From: Bacillota bacterium
GTDB lineage: Bacteria > Bacillota > Clostridia > Acetivibrionales > DSM-1351
DNA: 53,103 nucleotides
Direction of reading: 5' to 3'
Assembly (NCBI GenBank): GCA_023397905.1
Contig: JAEWSZ010000062.1
Coordinates: forward strand, 1 to 53,103
The notes beneath the pieces are model-generated. The model was not told the DNA's origin. It saw only the letters and a program-made list of their open reading frames with translations, and did not search any database. Positions 27,271 to 34,937 of the stretch are shown one piece after another. Both the position numbers and the translations under genes were made by a program. Each line of letters opens with the position of its first letter. Position 1 is the stretch's first letter.

Positions 27271-27687
27271 ATGAAATCTTATAGAAAAGAATTATATTTT
27301 AATATACCCATGCGAAGGGCTTACGTGAACATTACCGGGCAGGTTCAGAAATGTATTGATGAAAGCGGAGTAAAGGAAGGTATGGTGCTGGTAAACGCTA
27401 TGAATATCACGGCCAGCGTTTTTATTAATGACGATGAAGCCGGGCTGCACCAGGATTTTGAAAAGTGGCTGGAGAATCTGGCGCCGGAGAAGCCATACAG
27501 CCAATACGAGCATAACGGCTTCGAAGATAATGCCGATGCCCATCTGAAAAGGCAGATAATGGGCCGTGAAGCGGTTGTGGCCATTACAAACGGAAGGCTT
27601 GATTTTGGGACCTGGGAACAGATTTTTTATGGAGAATATGACGGCAAGAGGGAAAAAAGGGTTCTTGTAAAGATAATCGGCGAATAA
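27271..27687 (+). CDS. YjbQ family (UPF0047) protein
   Basis: 138 residues, starting at the ATG of MKSYRKELYF, with AGAAGGGG upstream. UPF0047 hallmarks: the NAMNITASVFINDDE segment (family: HTTA..INE), HNGFEDNADAHLKRQIMG and GRLDFGTWEQIFYGEYDG. Some family members have weak thiamine-phosphate synthase activity, but the physiological role is unsettled. Small, cytoplasmic, probably trimeric. Confidence 0.88.
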   Translation: MKSYRKELYFNIPMRRAYVNITGQVQKCIDESGVKEGMVLVNAMNITASVFINDDEAGLHQDFEKWLENLAPEKPYSQYEHNGFEDNADAHLKRQIMGREAVVAITNGRLDFGTWEQIFYGEYDGKREKRVLVKIIGE

Positions 27688-27718
27688 TGGATATATACAG
27701 AATAATGGACACATACAT

Positions 27719-28450
27719 ATGAAAAATACATATTTATTTATAGCTACGCTCATAGCCTATCTTGTGAAGGGGATAACAGGGTTTGGAAATACTCTGGTAA
27801 TGGGGCCCCTGTACTCATTTGCGGTGGAAAACAGGATAACCACCCCCATTGACCTTATATTCAGCATACCAACCAATATTTATATGGTGTGGAAGGAAAG
27901 AAAGAGCATTTCACTCAAAGCGGTGGTACCATTGTCCGTTATGCTTATGGCTGGTATCCTCCCGGGGACGTTTTTACTGAAGTTCGGATATGATTGGGTC
28001 CTCAAATCAGTATTGGGGATCGTAGTGATTTTGATGGCGGTGGAAATGCTTACAAGGAAACAGGCGCAGGTTCCCAAAAAGCCCAGCCCGGTATTTCTTG
28101 TCACCTGCGGCATTTTATCCGGCATACTGGCAGGCATGTACGGGATAAGCGCTCTTCTGATCGCGTATATAAGCCGTACCACCGACAACAGAAGTCAATT
28201 CAGAGGGAATATATGCTGTGTTTTTCTGGTTGATAATTTTTTCAGATTGTTTTTATACTGGTTTTCAGGTATTTTAAATAAGGATATTTTTATGCTGGCG
28301 CTGATCCTTTTGCCGGCAGTCGTTCTTGGGATGATGATCGGCGTGAGGATTGACAAAAAGGTCGGGGAGAGGTCGGTAAAGAATTTTACCGTTGCCTTGC
28401 TGATTTTCAGCGGTCTTGTTTTGATTTTAAAAAGTATCTTATTTCATTAA
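27719..28450 (+). CDS. TSUP family (TauE/SafE) membrane transporter
   Basis: 243 residues with seven to eight membrane helices. Two internally related halves start GITGFGNTLVMGPL and GILSGILAGMYGISA, the repeat signature of the TSUP (sulfite/sulfonate exporter) family. Substrate unknown. It follows the yjbQ-like gene by 31 bases. The ribosome binding site is weak. Confidence 0.87.
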   Translation: MKNTYLFIATLIAYLVKGITGFGNTLVMGPLYSFAVENRITTPIDLIFSIPTNIYMVWKERKSISLKAVVPLSVMLMAGILPGTFLLKFGYDWVLKSVLGIVVILMAVEMLTRKQAQVPKKPSPVFLVTCGILSGILAGMYGISALLIAYISRTTDNRSQFRGNICCVFLVDNFFRLFLYWFSGILNKDIFMLALILLPAVVLGMMIGVRIDKKVGERSVKNFTVALLIFSGLVLILKSILFH

Positions 28451-28466
28451 TTCAGGAGGTAGCAAA

Positions 28467-28730
28467 ATGAATGAATGGGGTCCGGTAGTCGGAATTTTAG
28501 GTATTACCGCATTGATAGTTGCGCCATTTATAGTCAACAAAATTATCAAGTTTAAATTGGAGGTGGCCAGAATCAATGCCCAAACAACTTTAAAGGCTGA
28601 GGAGATACGTGCAAAAAACCAACTGAACATAGAGACGATCATTAGCCGGGAAAATAAACCGCATTTGAACGACTATCATAACGACGGAGAATATCTTGAT
28701 TCGCAAGAAAGAATCAAAAGAAGGGTATAG
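28467..28730 (+). CDS. Small single-pass membrane protein
   Basis: 87 residues with an ideal AGGAGG 7 bases before ATG. One N-terminal membrane helix (about residues 6-24, VVGILGITALIVAPFIV), then a positively charged amphipathic helix (FKLEVARINAQTTLKAEEI) and a polar tail. Family not recognised. It lies 16 bases after the TSUP gene, so it may be part of that operon. Confidence 0.7.
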   Translation: MNEWGPVVGILGITALIVAPFIVNKIIKFKLEVARINAQTTLKAEEIRAKNQLNIETIISRENKPHLNDYHNDGEYLDSQERIKRRV

Positions 28731-28743
28731 ATGTGCAGAAAAG

Positions 28744-29385
28744 ATGAAGATTCAAAAAATTAAGGAGCGCGGGATATTATTTATATTTGACTCGTTTGGG
28801 TGGAATTTAAATGTACATCTTATATTGGGGAAAAGATACAATTATTTGATTGATACCGGACTTGGACCACTTTGTATAGAACCTGTCAAGGAATATATTG
28901 TTGGCGGGGATAGGCCGCTAATGGTGATTAACACCCATTACCACTGGGATCATATATGGGGAAACGCTTCTTTGAAAGATTCGGTGATTATTTCACATAA
29001 GCTGTGCAGAGATAAGATTAAAGCCGAATGGGATGCCATGTTGGAAAAAAACAGGCAGTATTGCTGCGGCAATGTTGAGATGCGTCTGCCTGACATAGTT
29101 TTTGACAGTGAACTGTATTTCCCGGAAGATAAAGTCAGAATCCTGTATACGCCCGGGCACACTATTGATTCCATCAGCGTAATGGATGAAGAAGACAGGG
29201 TCATAAACCTTGGCGACAACATTGGAGATACTGTTGAGGAAATCGTACCGAATATTTATTCTGAAAAGGATATTTATGTTGATACACTTTTAAAGTACAG
29301 TAAAATGGATTTTGATTTCTGTGTTTCGGGCCACAATGACGTATTGGGAAAGAACGTAATTAAGGACATATTGAAAGCAATATGA
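28744..29385 (+). CDS. Metallo-beta-lactamase-fold hydrolase
   Basis: 213 residues. The metal site is complete: NTHYHWDHIWGN (HxHxDH), TPGHT, NLGDN and VSGHND. I set the start at the ATG of MKIQKIKERG, because an in-frame TTG 16 codons earlier lies inside the previous gene; the ribosome binding site (AGAAAAG) is weak. Class could be glyoxalase II-like or a general MBL hydrolase; substrate unknown. Confidence 0.85.
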   Translation: MKIQKIKERGILFIFDSFGWNLNVHLILGKRYNYLIDTGLGPLCIEPVKEYIVGGDRPLMVINTHYHWDHIWGNASLKDSVIISHKLCRDKIKAEWDAMLEKNRQYCCGNVEMRLPDIVFDSELYFPEDKVRILYTPGHTIDSISVMDEEDRVINLGDNIGDTVEEIVPNIYSEKDIYVDTLLKYSKMDFDFCVSGHNDVLGKNVIKDILKAI

Positions 29386-29451
29386 TAAAGCTATATATTA
29401 ATACCGTCAATATCATCTGAAATTATTTTATAGGATTAGAGGCTGGAACAA

Positions 29452-29943
29452 ATGAAAATTGTGAAAATAGACCCGGAAATGTCCGGTGACTTTTTGAAAT
29501 TGCTTCTGGAGTTGGATAATGAGACTAAATATATGATGTTTGAGCCGGGAGAGAGAACCATAACTTCCGAACAGTTGAAGGCGAGGCTTTCCGGTGATGA
29601 CAGCGATGGGATTTATTTTGGGATTGAAATGGACAACGGGCTTGTGGGATTTATAAGCACAGCCCGGGGAGCCTATAAAAGGATTCGCCATAGCGCATAT
29701 ATTGTGGTGGGGATCCTCGAAAGATACACCGGCAAAGGGATGGGAAAGCTTCTTTTCGAGGAGGTTGAAAAATGGGCGGTAAGTCATGGCCTGACCAGAC
29801 TGGAGCTGACGGTGATGTCCCACAATAAAAGGGCAATAAGGCTGTATGAAAAGATGGGCTTTGCCACGGAAGGTACAAAGCTGAAAGCCATGGTGATCGA
29901 CGGCCGGTATGTTGATGAATATTACATGGCAAAGCTTTTATAG
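29452..29943 (+). CDS. GNAT N-acetyltransferase
   Basis: 163 residues. Typical GNAT fold: a HSAYIVVGILERYTGKGMGK acetyl-CoA pyrophosphate loop (V-x-x-x-x-R/Q-G-x-G variant), then LTVMSHNKRAIRLYEKMGF (motif B) and the terminal VDEYYMAKLL. Substrate unknown; resembles RimI/YhhY-like small-molecule or protein acetylases. Confidence 0.88.
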   Translation: MKIVKIDPEMSGDFLKLLLELDNETKYMMFEPGERTITSEQLKARLSGDDSDGIYFGIEMDNGLVGFISTARGAYKRIRHSAYIVVGILERYTGKGMGKLLFEEVEKWAVSHGLTRLELTVMSHNKRAIRLYEKMGFATEGTKLKAMVIDGRYVDEYYMAKLL

Positions 29944-29966
29944 CGGAGAAAACAGGAGGCTTGAGA

Positions 29967-29995
29967 CAGGTATTTTTATAGGGCAAAAATACCTG
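29967..29995. terminator. Bidirectional hairpin between convergent GNAT and amidase genes
   Basis: CAGGTATTTTT (29967-29977) and AAAAATACCTG (29985-29995) form a perfect 11-bp stem with a 7-base loop. The T and A tracts lie inside the stem, and both flanking genes end here, so a two-way terminator is likely. Confidence 0.55.
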
Positions 29996-30005
29996 CGCGC
30001 CTTTG

Positions 30006-31217
30006 TCAATTTATCCCTGTAATGTGTATAAAGTGGGTCTTATAAGCGTTTTTCGTCCAGGGGAGATTCCAGGCGTCAAATGTGTGGGTGGCTATAACAG
30101 GTTCATAATTTTTATAGGTACTGTCATACACCATTCCCACAACAATCGCCGAATGCTTTATACCGGAGTTGGGAGACCACTCGTACTGTATGATGTCTCC
30201 ATAAGTCATAAATTTGCCGATTTCAGCCGTATATGTGTAATCGCCGGAGATGACCTTTTCTGTTCCTTTGGGACCGAATTCATTTGAGTTGTAATTGCCC
30301 AGCAATATATAATTCAGTCCCCGCGCAATGCTCCAGGTCCAGGAGTAGCTGTCTGCCGAAGTTCCGGAGGCCCCTTTGTAATACCACTGGTATGAGCCGG
30401 TCATGTCATTTTTTGCATTTCCCGCCCTCAAGCACTGAGAAATGAAATTTGTACAATCCCCGCCCTCCCATGTCTGATCCCCAAGATTTACATAGGCCTT
30501 GGAATAAGTTTTCCAATGCTCCTTTGCCCAGTTGTAAGCCCCTGCTCTGTTGTATTCGTCGGGATTCCGAAAGGTTATTTTATCCTGCATATTATCGGGA
30601 ATCAATCTGGAGGGCCTGCTCCTTTTGGAACTGTCCAGGGCCGCTCCCGCTTGCTTTTTCAGTATTTCCACAGCTTCTGACAAACCGGCGGTATCTTCAT
30701 TGATGCAATCGTCGGAAGGCCCCCTCTGGGTCATATACTTGTCGCTGATAATTTTCCACTTGAAGTTTTCTTTGTTCAGAACTATGAGGTGCTTCTCATA
30801 GTTTACTCCCATAATGGGCTTTCCCAGGGCATTTGAGGCATTCCAGTATATCTCTGTCTGGAGCAGAGCTTCGATGGTTGCTGTATTTTTAGCCGCAGAG
30901 GCATGGATTATTTTTACTCTGGGCGATACCTTTTCAATTGCGTAATTATTTGAAGCATAGGGTATCAGATAGTCCTGCAGTAAATACATTTTTGTGAACA
31001 GAAGAAATTTTTTTGAATCGGGCCACTGCTCCGAATAATACTTATCAATGGAATCCAGATTCCTTGAAACCAGTGAGTACATCTTTTCACAAAGATATTT
31101 GCTGACGGTTTTTGCCGGATTTGAAGCGGCGGCATTGATTGGAAACGGGACAGCGACAGTGATTGACAATACAAGTACAAAAAACAAAACCGCTTTAAAT
31201 TTGAATGTTTTGAACAT
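30006..31217 (-). CDS. Secreted Amidase_6-domain protein
   Basis: 403 residues. A signal peptide (residues 1-30, ending PINAAA) directs export. Residues about 225-403 are an Amidase_6 domain: RAGAYNWAKEHW, the catalytic Cys in GGDCTNFISQCL, GDIIQYEWS and a His in IKHSAIVVG. This papain-like domain is common in clostridial and bacillar secreted proteins and is thought to act on peptide or amide bonds in the wall, though the substrate is unproven. The N-terminal half is a helical domain of unknown role. It lies next to other envelope genes. Confidence 0.87.
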   Translation of the reverse strand: MFKTFKFKAVLFFVLVLSITVAVPFPINAAASNPAKTVSKYLCEKMYSLVSRNLDSIDKYYSEQWPDSKKFLLFTKMYLLQDYLIPYASNNYAIEKVSPRVKIIHASAAKNTATIEALLQTEIYWNASNALGKPIMGVNYEKHLIVLNKENFKWKIISDKYMTQRGPSDDCINEDTAGLSEAVEILKKQAGAALDSSKRSRPSRLIPDNMQDKITFRNPDEYNRAGAYNWAKEHWKTYSKAYVNLGDQTWEGGDCTNFISQCLRAGNAKNDMTGSYQWYYKGASGTSADSYSWTWSIARGLNYILLGNYNSNEFGPKGTEKVISGDYTYTAEIGKFMTYGDIIQYEWSPNSGIKHSAIVVGMVYDSTYKNYEPVIATHTFDAWNLPWTKNAYKTHFIHITGIN

Positions 31218-31358
31218 AAATTCACCCCTTGATTAAGTATTTCCAAAGCCCAAAATTGTTATGCTCCATGTATAAACCGGATTATATTGGAAAATAATAG
31301 ATAAATAGGTAAAGTCAATTATAAATATTTTTTACATTCAGGAGAGCTTCGAGAAAAT

Positions 31359-32126
31359 ATGGATAAAACCCATAACGTTAAATCTGATAAAAACCATTAT
31401 GTATTTAAAATTTTAGTGCTTGCATTAATTTGCGCAACAGCAGTTCTTTCGTTTTATTGCCTGAAAATCAATGACGTTTTAAACGCGTACAAGGAAAAGT
31501 ACAACGATGAATATGTATCGGCAATGCTTATATTAAAATCAAACCACTCGCTTACCGATAACAGCAACTCATATAAAGACCAAAGTGAAAAGCTGGATAA
31601 AGAAAATTCAGAACTGAAAAAGCAGCTGGAAGAATTAAAGAAAAAGAACAAACAGCTGGAAACAGCCAAAAATGAACTGGCAGGGGATAACCTTGAGCTG
31701 CAGAAATCCCTGAAGAAAGCCGCGGCGGTGGGAGTAACTCCCCAATCCTACAACATTTATGAGGGCAATACCCTTGAGTCGGCAAATAAAAAGGGGACAT
31801 ACCTGGGAAAATTCCTTGGCACAGCCTATACGCCTTCCAGTGAAGAATGCGGAAACAACAAGGGAATAACCAGCTCCGGACAGCCGATAATACCCGGGGT
31901 TTCCATAGCCGTAGACAAAAAGCACTGGCCCTATGGGACGGTTTTTTATATCAAAGGACTGGGATATACGGTCGCCATGGATACGGGCAGCGCCATAAAG
32001 GGCAAAAAAAGATTTGATTTTGCTGTACTGGACAGGGATTTTGCCTATGAGCTGGGAGAGGAATACTACGATGTATATCTGGTCAGGCTGGGCAACGGAA
32101 AAATCGACAAATCCCTTCTGTCATAA
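31359..32126 (+). CDS. Membrane-anchored 3D-domain protein with coiled coil
   Basis: 255 residues. One N-terminal membrane helix (about 17-36) without a cleavage site, then a coiled coil (about 68-120, rich in Lys/Glu/Leu: ELKKQLEELKKKNKQLE), then a 3D domain (about 150-245) with FLGTAYTPSSEE, ITSSGQPIIPG, VAMDTGSAIKG and FDFAVLDRDF carrying the three conserved aspartates. 3D domains form an MltA-like double-psi barrel and are found in wall lytic enzymes and YabE/YocH/Rpf-like proteins. CAGGAG lies upstream. Confidence 0.88.
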   Translation: MDKTHNVKSDKNHYVFKILVLALICATAVLSFYCLKINDVLNAYKEKYNDEYVSAMLILKSNHSLTDNSNSYKDQSEKLDKENSELKKQLEELKKKNKQLETAKNELAGDNLELQKSLKKAAAVGVTPQSYNIYEGNTLESANKKGTYLGKFLGTAYTPSSEECGNNKGITSSGQPIIPGVSIAVDKKHWPYGTVFYIKGLGYTVAMDTGSAIKGKKRFDFAVLDRDFAYELGEEYYDVYLVRLGNGKIDKSLLS

Positions 32127-32166
32127 TTAATACAGTATCAGGCATATAATAAAATGTATGGAAATA

Positions 32167-32195
32167 TTGACTGATTCGGATATAGGGTATATAAT
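32167..32195 (+). promoter_or_regulatory. Sigma-A promoter of the riboswitch-dapB transcript
   Basis: TTGACT (32167-32172), 17-base spacer, TATAAT (32190-32195). It predicts a transcript start near 32202, about 10 bases before the riboswitch. This ties the riboswitch to the plus strand and to dapB rather than to the preceding 3D gene. Confidence 0.75.
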
Positions 32196-32212
32196 ACCAA
32201 TATAAATTTAAT

Positions 32213-32357
32213 ATATTTATCGCTGAATTATAGCTTTGGTCTATAAGCGGGGGAACCATTTTATGGGGTGAATCCTGAATTGCATTCAGGTAGGGTTAGT
32301 CTCTTACAACCCGAATCCGTCAGCTAACTTCGTAAGCGTTGGGGAGAAAGTGAATGA
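32213..32357 (+). promoter_or_regulatory. Cyclic di-AMP riboswitch (ydaO/yuaA class)
   Basis: The conserved blocks occur in order: CGCTGAA (32221 on), GCGGGGGAACC (near 32247-32257), TGGGGTGAATCC (about 32264-32275), a short hairpin CTGAATTGCATTCAG, TAGGGTTAGTCTCTTACAACCC, then CCGAATCCGTCAGCTAAC and TTCGTAAGCGTTGGGGAGAA. This is the ydaO-yuaA aptamer that binds two c-di-AMP molecules. Known members are OFF switches: ligand favours termination. A terminator at 32379-32408 and then dapB follow. Confidence 0.9.
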
Positions 32358-32378
32358 ACTAATTATGTTCTATCCAAT

Positions 32379-32408
32379 GCTACAGTTTTTTTAACTGTAG
32401 CTTTTTTA
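32379..32408 (+). terminator. Riboswitch expression-platform terminator
   Basis: GCTACAGTT (32379-32387) and AACTGTAGC (32393-32401) form a 9-bp stem followed by TTTTTT. It lies about 20 bases after the aptamer and upstream of dapB, as expected for the attenuator. The antiterminator pairing was not resolved by eye. Confidence 0.85.
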
Positions 32409-32533
32409 ATCCGTGTGTCCGGTGTGGACGGGATACACCAGTCAATTTTTTGCAGGATAAAAGGATCTATTCATTTTCTTCAGTTAAATTTAATCATTAT
32501 TATCAACCACTTATCAAAAGGAGGGGTCTTTGT

Positions 32534-33391
32534 ATGATTAAAGTTTGCATCTCGGGTTTAGGCCGCACGGGAAAAGAAATAGCCAGGGCTATTTTAGCTC
32601 AGGATGATATCCAGCTTGTTTCGGCAGTTTGCAGTCCCACAAGCAAATCAAGAAATATGGATCTGGGTCAGGTATTGGGAATTGATAATACAGGTATTAT
32701 CATCAGAGGTTCTGACAATCTGGAGGAGCTGATTTTCAGAAACAAACCGGATGTGGTGATTGATTTTTCCAATCCAAAATCTGCGCTGAAAAATGCATTG
32801 ATATTTTCAAAATACAGAGTAAATATCGTTATTGGAACAACGGGCTTCACGCCGTATGAGCTTAAAAAAATATTTGTTTTGACCAGGAAATATAAAAATG
32901 GGATAGTGTACGCTCCCAATATTACCCTGGGAGTAAATGTGCTGATGCTGCTTTCAAATCTGACGGCAAGTCTTCTGAACAGCTATGATTTTCAGATCAC
33001 GGAGGTTCACCACAAAAAGAAGCTGGATTCCCCGTCGGGTACGGCCAAAAAAATTGCGGCTGAAATCCAGGGGGGACTTAAAAATTCAGGCATAAGTATG
33101 CCTGCCGTGGAAATACCCATAAATTCAGTCAGAGCGGGCGGGGTCATAGGAAAGCATGAGGTCATGATAGTGGGGGAAGAGGATAAAATTGAAATAAGCC
33201 ATGAGTCCTTTTCCAGAAGGGCATTTGCCCAGGGAGCTATCAAGGCCGCCAAGTTTATTCATAAGAAATCAGGCTATTTTGAAATGAGAGATGTACTTGA
33301 TCTGGAAAAGGTATTGGGTACATATATCGAAAATAACAACAAGACCCACAAGAGGCGCATGGAGCTTATTAAACGGTCTGCCACAAATTGA
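32534..33391 (+). CDS. dapB: 4-hydroxy-tetrahydrodipicolinate reductase
   Basis: 285 residues, starting at the ATG of MIKVCISGLG (AAAGGAGGGG upstream). Reduces HTPA with NAD(P)H in the diaminopimelate/lysine pathway, feeding peptidoglycan and, in sporulating cells, dipicolinate. Seen: nucleotide loop ISGLGRTGKEI, GTTGFT, the active-site EVHHKKKLDSPSGTA with the two His and catalytic Lys, SVRAGGVIGKHEV and SFSRRAFAQGAIKAA. It is about 20-30 residues longer than typical DapB, with a basic C-terminal tail. No other lysine gene is adjacent. Controlled by the upstream c-di-AMP riboswitch. Confidence 0.93.
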   Translation: MIKVCISGLGRTGKEIARAILAQDDIQLVSAVCSPTSKSRNMDLGQVLGIDNTGIIIRGSDNLEELIFRNKPDVVIDFSNPKSALKNALIFSKYRVNIVIGTTGFTPYELKKIFVLTRKYKNGIVYAPNITLGVNVLMLLSNLTASLLNSYDFQITEVHHKKKLDSPSGTAKKIAAEIQGGLKNSGISMPAVEIPINSVRAGGVIGKHEVMIVGEEDKIEISHESFSRRAFAQGAIKAAKFIHKKSGYFEMRDVLDLEKVLGTYIENNNKTHKRRMELIKRSATN

Positions 33392-33418
33392 AAGGGAAAT
33401 GATTAAAAAATTTCCGGC

Positions 33419-33464
33419 AAGCGGCTGCAGAAATGGAATTCTATTGAGGCAGCCGCTTTTTTTT
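33419..33464 (+). terminator. dapB terminator, overlapping the 3' end of the convergent dacF-like gene
   Basis: AAGCGGCTGC (33419-33428) pairs perfectly with GCAGCCGCTT (33449-33458), followed by eight T (33457-33464). The right arm lies within the last codons of the minus-strand gene (KRLPQ-stop), so one sequence serves as both terminator and coding DNA. Confidence 0.85.
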
Positions 33465-34676
33465 GAACAGCTTTCTTAAGAGCTTGGCGATGTTGTAAAG
33501 TATGAGAACGATCTCTATAGCCACAAGTATTGTAACTATCATGACCAGATCCCTGTTTTCCTCGAGAATGGATTCTATCTTCGCTTTATAATCCTGGGGA
33601 GCTACGGCTTCCCTGTCGGGGTACAGGTTTACATCTATGGAAGTGCCGTCGTTCAATACATATTTTAAAACGCCGGCAACCGTATCAGTGGTGATGGGCA
33701 GCTTCAGATTATCATTTTGCGTAAAGCCAATGCTCTTTATATTGCTTTCACCCAGAGGATAGGTATAATAAACATCTATTTTGCTTATCAGATTTATGTC
33801 AACATTTTCCACGGTTATGCTTCTCATGGGCGTATCCTTGGAAACGAGAATACCGTTATAAAACTGTGAAAAGCCATAGTCGAACAATTGCGTGGTCTGG
33901 GCGAGAGCATTGTTCTCATCCTTGTCAAAAACCACCGCAATCAGTCTTCTGCCGTCTTTGGTGGCCGTTGTCAGTGTGGTTGTGCCCTGTTTTGGTATAG
34001 TTCCTATTTTGCCGCCGTCAACACCGTTGTAGCTCCAGAAAAGCTTGTTCTGGTTTGTGAGTATTGACGAATCGTTTCCGTTAACCCATGCCACACCCTT
34101 TGAGCCCAGTATGGAATTAAAGACCGGGTTTGCAATAGCAGCTTTTACAAGCTTCGCTATGTCACTTACCGAGGTATACTGGCTTTCGTCGTATAACCCT
34201 GTGGGATTTACGAAATGGGTGCCGTCCAGCATCAATTCCTTTGCCTTGTCGTTCATATACCCTACAAATTTGTTGACGTCACCGTCTCCCACGTATTCTG
34301 CCAGAGCTATGGCGGCATTATTTCCCTGGGACAGCATGACGGCATACAGCAGGTCTTCCACAGAGTAGAGATTTCCAAGCGCGAGTTCAAGGGTGGAACC
34401 GTTGCTCTTAGCAGCATTTTTACTGATTGTAACCTTTGCATTCAGCTGGGTTTTTTCAATTGTAACCAGAGCTGTCATCAGCTTGCACATAATGGAAGGA
34501 GACAGAGTTTTGCCGGCATCCTTCTGAAATAACACCTGACCTCTTATGGTATCCATCAATATGGCAGAATCGGCAGTCAGCCCGTCGTCCGGTGACCAGG
34601 CAAACGCGGGTATGCTGTTGAAGATAAATATTATTATCAATATGATTAAGAAAAATTTCTGACGTAATTTAATCAT
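33441..34676 (-). CDS. DacF-like D-Ala-D-Ala carboxypeptidase homologue lacking the active-site motifs
   Basis: 411 residues. Signal peptide (1-26, ending AFA), a peptidase S11/PBP5-like domain (about 33-255), a beta-rich PBP5_C-like domain (about 285-365) and a C-terminal membrane helix plus basic tail (about 380-411). By alignment with DacF, the nucleophile position of SxxK is Ile62 (S61-I-M-C-K65), SxN reads Q117-G-N119, and KTG reads K223-I-G225. Fold-defining segments such as THFVNPTGLYDES and RRLIAVVFDKDE are kept, and the frame is open, so this looks like a maintained pseudoenzyme rather than decay. It may bind wall peptides or regulate active carboxypeptidases. Confidence 0.88.
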   Translation of the reverse strand: MIKLRQKFFLIILIIIFIFNSIPAFAWSPDDGLTADSAILMDTIRGQVLFQKDAGKTLSPSIMCKLMTALVTIEKTQLNAKVTISKNAAKSNGSTLELALGNLYSVEDLLYAVMLSQGNNAAIALAEYVGDGDVNKFVGYMNDKAKELMLDGTHFVNPTGLYDESQYTSVSDIAKLVKAAIANPVFNSILGSKGVAWVNGNDSSILTNQNKLFWSYNGVDGGKIGTIPKQGTTTLTTATKDGRRLIAVVFDKDENNALAQTTQLFDYGFSQFYNGILVSKDTPMRSITVENVDINLISKIDVYYTYPLGESNIKSIGFTQNDNLKLPITTDTVAGVLKYVLNDGTSIDVNLYPDREAVAPQDYKAKIESILEENRDLVMIVTILVAIEIVLILYNIAKLLRKLFKKKRLPQ

Positions 34677-34821
34677 TTGGACACCTGATTTTCTTTTGTG
34701 GTTTTATTGGCTTCTAATATTAATGATAATTTATTAACTAATATTTAACAAGATGAATTTAATTATTAAATTATTAAAAAACTATTACAAAAATTTGTAA
34801 GTCTCCCGTATGTCGTAAAAT

Positions 34822-34851
34822 GCATATTAAAATTTATTATTTACCATAATA
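34822..34851 (+). promoter_or_regulatory. Sigma-G-type promoter for the ger operon
   Basis: GCATA (34822-34826), 18-base spacer, CATAATA (34845-34851), matching the forespore sigma-G pattern (GHATR, N18, CATWHTA as I recall it) and lying about 90 bases before the gerA start. Germinant receptor operons in Bacillus are sigma-G dependent. Confidence 0.6.
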
Positions 34852-34937
34852 TTTTTAAGTTACGTAATATTATGTCATTTTGTCTGAAATTGCGGGGAAC
34901 TAAATAAATCAAGGGGAATAAAGGGGAGTAATAAATT

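Noticed and set aside
30003..30287. Plus-strand frame inside the 3' end of the Amidase_6 gene
   Set aside because: The minus-strand gene has a signal peptide and catalytic motifs; this frame is its shadow.
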